A DNA stretch of 64,000 bases from Acorus gramineus (Eukaryota; Streptophyta; Magnoliopsida; Acorales; Acoraceae): NCBI GenBank assembly GCA_030737835.1, contig CM060856.1:372001-436000 (forward strand), read 5' to 3'. Shown piece after piece: positions 1 through 12,100 of the stretch (its first letter is position 1; each line of letters begins with the position of its first letter). A program made the translations under genes and the position numbers. The notes beneath the pieces were generated by a model, which searched no databases, was not told where the DNA came from, and saw nothing but the letters and a program-made list of their open reading frames with translations.

Positions 1-1039
1 AGTGGTGGAGAGAAAAAGAAGGGGAAACAAAAACAGACGTACCATGTATCCAAATGAGGGCTACAAACAAAAGGCAGACAGACTGGTCAGAACCCCGAGC
101 ACATGCCTCTCTCTTCTTCTTCTTTTTTAACTTTCCATAAACTGATACATCATTACCTCTACTACTACTACCACCACCATCCCATTATTTCTTTTTATTA
201 ACTGTTATTTTATTTTTGTGAGGAAGAAGAAATAATGAACCTCACATCTTTTGCAGGGTGTTCATGGTCCATATGACCGAGCTCACCTATTCCCTTCCCA
301 TCCCTTTAAATAAGATGATTGAAGTGGAGGGTAAAGCGAGAGGGCTTGTTTTGGGTATTATCACGAGCCATCAATCATGGGGACACCTCTATTGTCTTCC
401 ACATATTAACCTAAAATACCAGAACCCCTTGAGCCGTTACAACGGTTGCGTGGGCGTTGAAGGCGTTGTCTCGTGCATTCACCCACCGTATCACCATATG
501 GTGGTCCACTTGTACCATCCCCCGTCCCCTTCTTTTTTTTCTTTTTTTTTTTTTGAAAAACTTAATTTTGGATCCTTTAAAGAATTTTTGAATTTTTTAA
601 GGTCCCTATCATATATGAACTTATTTTTAGGTCTCCATACTCATTGAGCATTATTTTTAGATCTTTTCATTCTATAGGGATTACCATTTTTTCACTTTTT
701 TTTACGCTGCTTTCATCTTTTATTTATGCCATCATCTCTCTTCCATCCACGTATATGGCTATCCATCCCCCTTCTGCACGTGGCCCCCATCACCCCTTTT
801 CTCTCATCACCTCTTCCTTCTACCACTCTTTCCCTCCAATCTTAACAATATACCTAGATTTTGTTAACAGTATACTCAAAACTGTTAATAATATACTTAA
901 AATTTTTAATAATGCACACAAACAATGAACTGATAGATAAAAAAAAAAAATGGTTAACGGTCAAATAATTATTGTTATTTAAAAAAATATGAAAATAATA
1001 GACAATAGCCAATTGGGTTAAAATCTAAATTAAGTCTAA
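1..1039. other. Gene-free AT-rich stretch
   Basis: No gene is supported here. Short open frames at 258-647 and 644-928 have low-complexity composition, no recognisable domain and no splice context. The sequence has T-rich and A-rich runs, for example around 533-555. Confidence 0.6.
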
Positions 1040-1381
1040 GGCCCCGTTTGATTGCGTGTTTGGACGCGCTTTTATTTTTTGAAAAACTGAAAAGCTAAAA
1101 TCGTGCAGCCAAACGGGACAGCTTTTTACAGAATCGGAAGCTGGATTCCTTTTAATTTTTCCCTCGAAATCTGTGTTTTAAAAAACTCAGAAACAATGTT
1201 TTTTTGTCGGAATCGATTTTTTGAATTGAAAAGCAACTTTCTCTACCAAACATTAAACTCCTTTCAAATATTGATTCCTGAATTAAAAAAAAACATTCTA
1301 AAAAAGTCAAGGTCTAAAATCATCTTAAAAAGCAGTTTTATTCCAAAAGCTACTTTTCAATCTGTGTTTTCAAACGGACCC
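1040..1381. mobile_element. Tourist-like (PIF/Harbinger) MITE
   Basis: The element is 342 bp. Its left end reads GGCCCCGTTTGA and the reverse complement of its right end reads GGGTCCGTTTGA, an imperfect terminal inverted repeat. It is flanked on both sides by TAA (1037-1039 and 1382-1384), the 3-bp target duplication typical of PIF/Harbinger elements. The 93-codon open frame inside it is chance. The call rests on termini and duplication only. Confidence 0.7.
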
Positions 1382-3469
1382 TAAATCTTTTCAAAATCTT
1401 AAAAATAATTTAATGTTCAGGACACGGAATTAATTTTTTTTTGTTTTTTGAATATAAAAAAAAAATTGACACCGTGGCAGACTGGTAGTGGTTTTCAGTC
1501 ATCCTACCGTACAAGGAACGGTTAAAACTTTAGCGTTGGTGTTTACGGTCAAACTCTTCCCTGCTACACGAATCTCGAGGGGCAGACTGTAATGGGATCG
1601 ACGTTTAAATATGTATATATTTATTTATTTTTTTGTCATACAATATTATCAGTCGAGATTTCCAGATAACGACAACCATACAGACCAAAATCCGGTATCG
1701 TCGAAAACACATCCGATCGCTCGCTATTAAAGCTGGCGGGAGCGGAATTTGAAGGAAGGGGGACAGAGACAAACCGCCCAACAGAAGTTCAAAATTCTGT
1801 GAAGATGGGATGGATCAATGGGTAAATTATTAGGAGGGGGTCACGGATGGAACAAGGGACTTCCTTTTTTTCTTTTTTTCTTTTTTGAAGTACTGGTACC
1901 TCTCGTATGAAATATGCAAATGCAACTTCAGATTTTTGTTCGTTGGTACACACAGAAGGGATTTATGTTAACTCCGTGATCATGGTGAGATACCTCATAA
2001 GTTTATGAATATAAAATATAAGCAATCCCTTCTCAAAATTGTGTGCTCGGATCATATGGTTTATATAGAAATGAAAGTAAAAAAATAACACCTGTAAAAC
2101 GATAATAACATTAGGAACAAATCTAACATATGAGGAACCACAACCAGACTATTGTGACGGGAGGAAATATAATATTTATCTATTATTTGAACCAAAATTG
2201 ACCATGTGCAAAGGCTATTAAGACAATTACTTAAGACCCTTATTTTAGGAGGGGCCCCAATAACCACATGATTGATGGAATAAAAAAAATGAACGGTGAG
2301 ATATATCACTTTTGCTCATTAACTAGTTTTACTCTAATACACATTCTTTTCCATAATAAAGCCTAAATTTTCTCCCATCTTTAAATCTCTCCAACCATAG
2401 TGAAAATATCTCACTCTCTATATCTCTCCCTAGTCCCTTGTTTTAAAATAAATGGTGTTCAAACCTTTTAAGATATTTTTATGCTTTTATAACTTTTTCA
2501 TTTCATTAAAAATTAATTTTTTGTTGTTTTTAGGCTTTTAAATTATTATAAAATTTTATATATCTATTTTGTAATATTATTATAACTCAAAATTAAATGA
2601 TGTATAAAATTAATAAGTTAGATTTTTTTAAAAATGCATGGGCCCCACTTTAAAAATTCGTTTAGAGCTCAATAAAAAAATCAATTCTTAGGACCGCCCT
2701 GATTAGTGTTTTCAATTTTTTTTTCTTTTATAACATTTTCCATTTTTATGTAATTACTGAAAATTTTTATTAAATTTTGGTGTTTGATTAGGGATAAGAA
2801 TGAAAAATACATATTTTTATATTACAAAATATCACATCTATCTATATTTTATTAAAAATTTAAATGTTAATATTTAAATAATAATGTTAGATATTCATCA
2901 AATCTAACTTATTGAATTCTAAACCTTAAATTTATTTATAGAAATATATGGTTTTAATTCACATTTTAACTAATTGTTTTGCATAAATAAATATTGTTCT
3001 TGATAAATGAAATGAGAACATATTTTTTATTTCACACTTTTTACTTTGTATAGGGATATTTTTTAATTATAATATATTTCTTCAAGTTAAAAATTAATAT
3101 AAAAAAATAGATGATTTAGTTTTGAAAGACTTTTTTAGTACACATCTAAATGTATATTTACAATCGAGAGGGGCAAGTTCCATGGCCCATTTGGTTGTCC
3201 AGCCATACAGGTTTGGCTTATGGAGGAACTAATTGATGGGCAATGGATTAATGAGCAAATTGCCCCCACAAAATTTAAAATCAAAATCAAATTTAAGAAT
3301 CCTCACATTGATTACAATGGATTCCTAACACTAACTCTTTTTATCTATTAGTAAAACTTAATACCAGGTTGTCCGATTGAACCAAGTTCTATTAAAACAA
3401 AGGAAAATGTTATATCCAGTCCATTTTACAGTCAAAACGCATACTGCACATGCTTCTATTTTTTTAAAA
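1382..3469. other. AT-rich intergenic sequence, nothing recognised
   Basis: About 2.1 kb without supported coding sequence or clear repeat ends. Most of it is A/T runs, notably 2450-3140. Confidence 0.5.
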
Positions 3470-3979
3470 GAGCAAAATTCAAATAACCCTCTATAAACGA
3501 AATCCATATAACCCCTGATTTTTTCAAAAGTTCATATAACCCCCTGAAAACACCTATGCATCCAAATAACCCCCTGAATTAAACTTCGGTTGATAGGTGT
3601 GGAATTTTCTATGAATATTCTGTTTTGTTAACAGACCAAAAAACCCTTACAATTTGTTAAAAATGTAGAAAGTCTTCTATACAGACGATATTACCTCTTC
3701 AGATAGATTATAAAACCTCTTTAGAAGGGTAAAATCATTATTTATAGAGAATTTTTGTACTTTTAACACATTGTAAAGGGTTTTGATATACTATGTTTTC
3801 TACCATTGTTAACCAGACATAATATTCATAGAATAATCTTTAATCTGTCAACAGAAATGTAACTCAGGAGGCTATTTGGATTTACATAGGTGTTTTCAAG
3901 GGGGGTTATATGGACTTTAAAAAAGTGGGAGGTTATATGGATTTCAGGCAATTTACAGAGAGTTATTTGGATTTTTTTC
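3470..3979. mobile_element. Foldback MITE, hAT-like, with 8-bp target duplication
   Basis: The element is 510 bp with long imperfect inverted arms. The left arm has AAATTCAAATAACCC and CATATAACCCC; the right arm has the complements GGTTATATGGA and GTTATTTGGAT. It is flanked by TTTTAAAA at 3462-3469 and 3980-3987, a perfect 8-bp direct repeat, which points to a hAT-type transposase. The duplication is low in complexity, so chance is not excluded. A partial relative lies at 44838-45095. Confidence 0.68.
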
Positions 3980-4073
3980 TTTTAAAAAATTAGACACGTC
4001 ATCTCGTTAGGTATGTACTTTTATAAAAAAAATGAAATATATACTTAAATTAATTGAATGGTGTCATTTATAG

Positions 4074-4790
4074 TGAAGGGGTATGATCCCTTCAACCAAT
4101 AAAAATGCCACGGAATTCCTTTGTTGAGTGGTGATCCGATTATCGGGCGATCAAACCCGTGCTCAAAAACCACTTGCCACTAGTGTGGTGCCGATCAAGA
4201 GGACACCGACGCTCAAGTAAGTAGGAAAATACGTTTTTTGTGGACATATAAGGGGTGAGTCTTATTAAGATTGCATACCTTCACTTTCCCTCCTACCCCT
4301 ATTTATTGGAGAAAATGACAAAACTCAATGTAACTGTTCCCTTGATTTGGGGGTATTTTTCGTGTCGGGGAAGATTTTTTGGGATGCGCTACTAGACAAT
4401 CCGTTACAAAATGTGACCATGTGACATTATATCAAGCGGGTCACACAGGATTTTGCTAGTCTGTTTGTCGAGCAAGTACACATGTCTTGGTAGTTGTACC
4501 AGATAAAGTGGGCCCTGACCCTCTGCAGTTGTGCTCAGGTCAAGGTTTGATCATCTTACTCAGAGGGACACCCTAGTAGCACAATTCTCGGGGGATCAAG
4601 CTCGTGAGTAGCCTTTGGGCACCTCGTGCCGTGACTAGCCTGGTCTTTGTCCCCTCCTCGGAAGGTTGTACAAGCTATCCTTCTCGTAAAGTAAGTCTGG
4701 TTATCAGGTCATTGAGGTGGATCAGATGACCCGTTGATCCGCTTTTGAGGAACACGTGTCGTGCCTAGATTTTGTGCAGAATTTTTCCTC
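4074..4790. mobile_element. Degraded LTR-like block
   Basis: It begins with a TGAAGGG...CCCTTCA palindrome and ends near a TTTTTCCTCA string. It shares this start, an internal GGACACCGA string and the end with the block at 45746-46545, so the two are probably members of one LTR family. No target duplication or coding region was found beside it. Its identity as a solo LTR is an inference. Confidence 0.4.
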
Positions 4791-5700
4791 AATATATGTA
4801 AAATACAAAAAATTTCTATTAAAACATATACCTCGTTATAATGAGTGATAATAGCTAATGAGGTATATAGATTGCATTGGAGCCGTAAAAAAGACTAAAT
4901 GTAACATAGCTCTAAAACAAATTGTATGTACATCCATTTCCACGGTTGACCGTAGTTCCATCCTGTTTTCAAAATTCTTTTTCACACAAAATGGTGAGGT
5001 ACCTATTGTTAGTTGATACGAGCTGATAAACCCTTTTTTTTTTTTTTTTTTTTTTTTTTGCATTTAATCTCGCCTTCCTCGTTTTCACATCCTTCACTTA
5101 ATTTATTTATTTTTGACGTTTTTGTACCTCCAATTCAAGCGGTCAAGTCCTAGTTGACCAGTTCTGATGTCGGAACAAGTCAGTTCTTTTCAGTTCCAAC
5201 CCCTGGTCCAATCGGTCAGAAGAGTTCAAGAACATGAAATTTTCATGAAGCCCAGGTAAAAGAAGGAATACTAAATGAGTCCCTCAATTTTTATCAACCC
5301 GCAACGAGTCCTGGATCCAACCCTACTGATTTATTGTCAGCCTACTAATTGCACATCACTATCTTAACTCAAGGAGCGCTGTCACACTCATTCAATGTTA
5401 ATCCTCTTTACCTCGTTAGCCCCCTCTATTCAATCTACCTAGATATAATACCTAAATTGAAAATTTCACATTTTCTATAATAAAATAATTCAATTCATAA
5501 AAGTGTATACTGAATTTTTTTTTATATATATAAAAGTGCATATCTCGCGTTAGATGAACCAATATTATTTTTTAAAAAAAGGCAAACTACATTTGGGACT
5601 AGAAGCTGGACTAATAAGTGTAACATTTTCCTAGCCCAAGATTTTGAGTAATAAAATCCTGTAGTTGCAGAATCATACTAAATAATACAGTAAAACACCT
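4791..5700. other. Intergenic sequence with poly-T tract
   Basis: No gene was seen. A run of about 25 T lies near 5034-5059. The CID gene's 3' untranslated region probably ends somewhere around 5.6-5.9 kb, but no clear polyadenylation site was fixed. Confidence 0.4.
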
Positions 5701-6005
5701 GCAAACATAGGAGGCAAGGGAGAAATGCAAAAAGAACCACCGTGATGTCCCTCAATCCAGTATTACAATTAGTTAAAATTAAACTCAGAAACACCTAAAC
5801 AGTTCATATTCTATAAGTCTTCTCAAAGAGTTCCATCTCGCTGTGCACTGGTAAAAACTCCCCAGCCTCGATGTTCCAACCAATTCTATATGCTCTCAAA
5901 GAGCAATCCATCTCCCCCATAGACATAATTTACCAAAGATTAAACTGAACCGGAAACTAAACAGAACATACAGCCAGCCAACAGAAGAGGATGTCTGTGT
6001 ACATG

Positions 6006-6029
6006 TATATATATATATATATATATGGC

Positions 6030-6101
<72 letters not shown>

Positions 6102-6120
6102 GGGGGGGGGAGGGGGGGAT
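6006..6120. repeat. (AT)n then (GA)n microsatellite with poly-G in the CID 3' UTR
   Basis: AT repeats at 6006-6026 are followed by about 33 GA units at 6032-6098 and G runs to 6118. In the sense of the CID gene this is a long CU tract starting about 30 bases after the stop codon. Long open frames across it on the minus strand (runs of Ser-Leu) are artefacts of the repeat. Confidence 0.9.
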
Positions 6121-6149
6121 AATTAACCGCCTTGAGTGCCTGCAACAAC

Positions 6150-9100
6150 TCAATGCATAGGTGGACGCGGAGCACGTGGACGAACTGGAGTCTTTGATGG
6201 GCTTACCCTGAATGTATTTACATAAAAAAAAATTGGCTTATATGTGATGGTGCAAGCAAAGATTTATGATAATCAAACAAGATGAGTCACCATCCATGAA
6301 TTAGTTCAAAGGGGCGAGATTTTATAATGAGAAACCATAAATCTTGCCGAGTATGAGATCAACTGATAAGTGCGTAATAGAAAACGTGACAGATTTAACA
6401 TAAAAAAAACAGTGATGCAATAAATATTTCATAAGTAATTCACATCTATGGAAATAGGGAATTATGCAGCAGGTAAGAACAAACCTTATTGGCAAAGATC
6501 CCAGCACCACGCCGCTACAATTGAGAGCAGCAATTGCACTTTCAGCCTGCAGAAGAGAGAAACATCATGAGCCATTCAAAGAGACACCTTTTCCTTTTGA
6601 CATGTGTCTATTTCAGTATCACCCATTCCTTTTATCTCCATGCAAGTACCAATTTTAATTAGATCATTTCTGATACTGAGATAAGACTCGTAAAAATGTG
6701 CATGCATACTTCTGACATTCCAAAGTGCTGCATGCTAATCAATGGATAGGGGGAATTCATTTATGTAATAATGACCACTAAGAGGAGTTGCAATTGTTGA
6801 AGACTGTAAAGCAAAAAAGATATTTGCCAGGTTCAACCAGAGCAGGAAATACAAGTATAAGAGCAGAACAATTGCAGATTATGGACTTCATACACAGATA
6901 ATTGTCTGGCAAATTGGAGAGGTGACGCAGCAAACAGATGATATGCATCAAGGACAGCAATATAGGGTAGCAATCAAAGCAAGAACATGCACCACTGCAA
7001 CCTGTTCCTCAAATTTGACCTAGTTTGACTCCATAATGAGTGTACAACTCATGTAAAAGGATTGATCATCCTCTACAAATACACAGCCAGAGGAAAAGCA
7101 GGAAAAACTATTCTAGAAGTGGTTTTGCCTGTATCGGTTCAAAGCCAGAAATGGAAGAACGACTGAAGTACCTCCATGTACCCCACAAAAAGGACAGTAG
7201 ACCTCAAACCAGCCTTGTTTAAAAAACCTGATTCATACCTAATCTTAGTGCAAGCTTGACCTAAAATAATAGGGATAGATGGTTTTGGAGAGAACAGCAA
7301 TGGGTCAGTTTCACATCCAGGCCTTTGGTCTGAAAAATTCATGAAACTATGCATATATCCTGAACATCTTAAAAACACATCAATTACAAGTCGAACAAGC
7401 TAATTCAGAGGTACAACTGCCTGATGCAGGAAAATAGAATGAGAGAGCAATAACAAATTATGCATGATACATGATGCATAGTGTATCTCCAATTCAAAAA
7501 ATTTGTGGAACCATGCGAAAATGGAATAATCAATTAATTTTTCAAAACTTTATGTTCATTAGGATATATCACAAAGTTTTGAAGCAAAAACTGACCCAAA
7601 AACAGTAGATTCTAAATCACTTTTTTAGCTAACAGACATAATTTCTTGCCCTTGCCATCCCTTTAGGATATATATTAAACAGTAGACTATTATAACTCAA
7701 AGAGAGAATTTTGCCATCTAAATGACATCTCAAATATCACGGCTCCAGGATAAAATGCTCATCATAAAGGCTGCTTTCCACATAATTGAAAACAAAGGAA
7801 AAGTTGGGGGAAGCTGCATTTCTCTGAAACAAAACAAGCAATGCATAGGAGTCAACGATTAAGCATAGGCCTCTCAAATTTCTCTCTAATAAGTTCTGAA
7901 ACTATATAAGGGACAAAAGTATGATATTTATAACTTCCCATATCAATGTGACTGGAAACCCTTGAGAGACTATCTACGTTGACATCGATGTGTTTGACGA
8001 TCCCTCTGCTCACGATCTAAATATAACTTATTCTGTAGACTTTTGTGATGACTAGGCTTGCCTGGAAGTCTTCACCCTTCAAATATTAAAAATCTAATCA
8101 AGTGCCCCTTAAACTGAAGACGAACTAAGAGAACTTCGGAAGCTGTGGAATGTAAAAGTGCATCACTAAGAGTGTTTCACTTCAGAGTAGAGCATCAGCT
8201 GAAGCAGATGGCATTACACCATCACCAAGGTAGATTCCCCTCTACCCATCAATTGGTCAACACTCAGTTTTTCGGCATATTACAAGGATGTTGGGTGTCA
8301 GATTAACAACTAGAAATAAATTGCACTATCATGCATGGAATTGTTTTTCAAGCAATCCGATACCTCATTTAATTAAGGCTCAATGTTTACATTTGATCTA
8401 GTCTATTAGATGGTAAGACTTCAAACTAGTAACAGGCCAACCTAGTGTTTCTAGATGTCCAATTTACTGTGGAAAAAAAATTACCAAGAAAGAGTTGAAA
8501 ACTGCGTGCAAAATCTAATTTCAATTACATAACTAGAAATGGATGAACAAAGGATGCAAGAGTGAAGAAGAATAAAGAAATCAAATTATGAGCTTATATG
8601 TGTGGCCTAAAATCTTTGCTTCCAAACATTAATTAACTCTCTGAGGGTGGTTTGCAATACTTTAAAATAAACGGCGACATCAAAAGATATGTGTCATATA
8701 TGAACAAAGTCTATATGATGAGATTTAAACAACAAAGAATAAATACAATAGAGCATTAAACATAAACCTCATCAACCGTACTGGAAACAAAACCAGCACA
8801 ACCAATCTTGAAGTTTTTTAGAAGGCCTAAGCCAAAAACAAAACCTAGTGTTCACGGGGGCATTAAGCTTGGAAACACACCTTGGAATAGAAAAGTCATG
8901 GACAGAATTTCTCTCAAGGACATCCACATGGGATAATTTTTTTTTGAAAATTGGTGTCCCACATGCCCCCCAAGAAGGGAATTTGTTCCCTGACCTTCTT
9001 TTGGGAGGGAAGGGTGCTAACAAAATTTCAATTTACCACTCCTGCCGGGCAAAATCCACTTGGGATATAGAGGAAATTAACACCTTAACATCATAAAAGA

Positions 9101-12100
9101 GGTGGTACATGACAGGCATGAGAACATTTAGGAGGGAAATACATTGCAAATTGTAACATGCACCCCACCATTGCAAACTGCAGATATGGAATTTGTCCAG
9201 TTTGGAGGTGGGTAATTTATCAAAGTTAAGATTTCTATTCGTTAATGACTGATTCACCACATCACCATAAAGCAAATAAAGAGTTCCCAATCTTATGCAA
9301 CCTGGTCTCTCCTCCCAAAAACCCATTAATCATAGCCTGGAATTCCCCAGCAATGTCACAAATGTCCACCCAAATTTTAGAAAGTCACTTACAACGACAA
9401 CGACAACAGGAAGAGCACTCCCTGGGCGGGATTGAGAAAATACCACTCTGGCCCAGTGCAAGCCCTGATCGCATACCCATATCCAAAGCCACTTACACAG
9501 AAGGGCTTTATTTATTTCCTCAAGATGGAGGACCATCCATTTCCCTTTTCCTCTTCCTTCCACACATTTCCCATTTCCCTCAACAGATTTGAAGATGATT
9601 CATTCCACAAGAACCAACGCCTGATCACATTGATTTTGGAGAGAATGTCTTTTGGGTATCCTGAAAACTGACAAGTAGAAGATCCGCAAGCTAGACTGGA
9701 CAGCTTGCAAAAGGGTCAATTTGCCACACAAGCTCTGCCATTTTTTTAATGGTTATCAATCAATAACAGGATCTCTTGTTTCATAAGGCTGTGTAATGAA
9801 TGTTTATGCTCCATTAGGTGCTTGTACTTCCACGATAGAAAATATTCATCATTACAAATTGTCCGTGTCCTGGAAACTACAACTTTCTTCAATTCCAACC
9901 AATCATCCCATAGATATTACTGTTTCTTAAAGTCTATAAATAAACCCAATCATTCAACCAACAATCATCCATCCTGCATCGACACTTCACAACTTCAGTT
10001 AGTGACAACTGATGAAGAAACGAGGATAGGACCCTACCAATTTGAACAGCAGTCAAACTCTAAGGGCTGGTTTGGCAAGGGGTTAAGATTTTGAGGATAA
10101 GTTATCCTAATTTTAGGGGATAAAAAATCCATCAATTTTGTCCTTATTCACATTTGTTAATTGGGACAAAAAATGGGATAAACGTTATTCCATCCTTTAC
10201 GTGGGACAAAACATCTTCATTTTCATTTCAAAATTGGAACAATTGTCCGCACTTTATCCCTATTATTTTTTATACCAAACGGAAGAAGTCCTCTCTCCCC
10301 CCTTATCCCCTCAATCACCCCTTATCTCATCACTTATCCCATTGCCAAACCAAGCCTAAAAGTTTAAGATATCCAAGAATATCTTTGAGATTACAGATCA
10401 TCACTTCCTAATGTTTATTTCATTGATCCAGCCTGGGCCCATTAGCCAGTTCTTTCCAAGCCATTACAAACGTTCTATTTCACTCTTTTTTTAATAAAGT
10501 ACAAATGTTCGGTATCTTATGATACATTTGGCAAGAAAGGGCCTCGAAACCTTAAACACAACAAAACTTCTGAGAAGTGGACTACTTCATGAAAACAAGA
10601 TGAAATGGAAACTCAAGATCATAGAAAAAGAAGATAGGTCTTAAAATAACAAAAGATATGAAAGAAACAAATAATAATAATAAGGAATACTAAAAAAATA
10701 GCACTCTTTTTCAAGAATTAGATGTATGCAGAAGATATCTTATTGGAAATGTGAAAGTCCACCGCACCACTCTTCATACATGTCAATCCTACGATAATCA
10801 AACGCCATAAAGGAAAATTCTACCCCACTCAATCAAAAAAATAAATAAAAAATAAATAAAACCCTCATTTCCAAATTTCAGACATACGAACATTTGTCAT
10901 TCTTAACATGAGTGATTTTATTTTAAAAGAAACATAATTGGCTAACACAAATTTAACCTTAATTATCAACAAGACACGTAAAAAACAGAATTCTGCCTGA
11001 TCCACCAAAATCTACTTCACAAGCCAAGCAGTGTCTTAATATAAATGTTTGGCAATTTACCATGACATTATTGTGCATAATAAACAATTATTATGATGCT
11101 CACATATGAGAAACTAAATAAATTCTAGATTCTCTATTTGAACATGAGAAGAAAATATGATAATTTATTGAAAAAATAATCATTTAACATTGCAGCAGTG
11201 GCAAACAACTAACATTCATGACTTCAATGGTTCCAGTTTATGTGCAGCAAAGCACTCACTGCTGTATTGTTATGGGTGATGAGAACCAAAACTTCCAACT
11301 ATAAAGGTAATTAATTTTTTCCACATACCAAACTACTCCGATAAACCATTAAAAGATATTTAACTGATCACAGATGACGCCATTGAATAATTATAAACCG
11401 AAATACATTTTTAATCACCTGAAAAGAGGCTGCAATCATGGCCAGATGACTTTAAAACTGCAGATTATAGACCCTTGAACCATTTGGAGAAGGATGATAT
11501 TCAATTTCCCTCTTTCTTGGATCAGTTGGCTGTTTACTTTCTTGGAGATGATCATTATTGATAGAAGGTCATATGTAGGAAGATTTGCAGTGTTTATATT
11601 TTCCTTTTTATATTATGTAATCAGAATGATATGCTAATTAGATATTAATGCAGGCAGAATTGAAGCCATATGAAAAATGCTAAAAGTCTTGGTGAATCCA
11701 AAGAAAAATATTTATTCAAATCAGTGTTATCAGGTCCTTAGTTTTTAACGCCTTAAATCAGTGTTAGACTTATTCAAATTATATTCACAAAGATTAAGGA
11801 ATATTGATCAATATACCAAAAAAATTCAAATGCTATAAAGAGAAAAGTACATATGTGACTGTATCACCACTGTTTTCCCAACAATCTTTGGCATGTGAAC
11901 TACTAATTTTTCATGATTCAGTTATCAACAAGACCAAGTTCTTCGTTTCAAGTATGACAAAGCATAGGATGATCGTTATGCAGAACTACAGTTTCTCTTA
12001 GCCAAATTCAATTGAACATCTCAAATTGAAAACCAAATCACACAAAACATACTGATGTAGAATCACTAGAAATGAACATTCCTGACCGTATTGGAAAATA

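Noticed and set aside
1103..1384. A 93-codon frame read as a small gene
   Set aside because: It lies entirely inside a MITE bounded by TAA duplications.
5896..6175. Two minus-strand frames with Ser-Leu runs
   Set aside because: They are translations of the (GA)n microsatellite in the CID 3' UTR.
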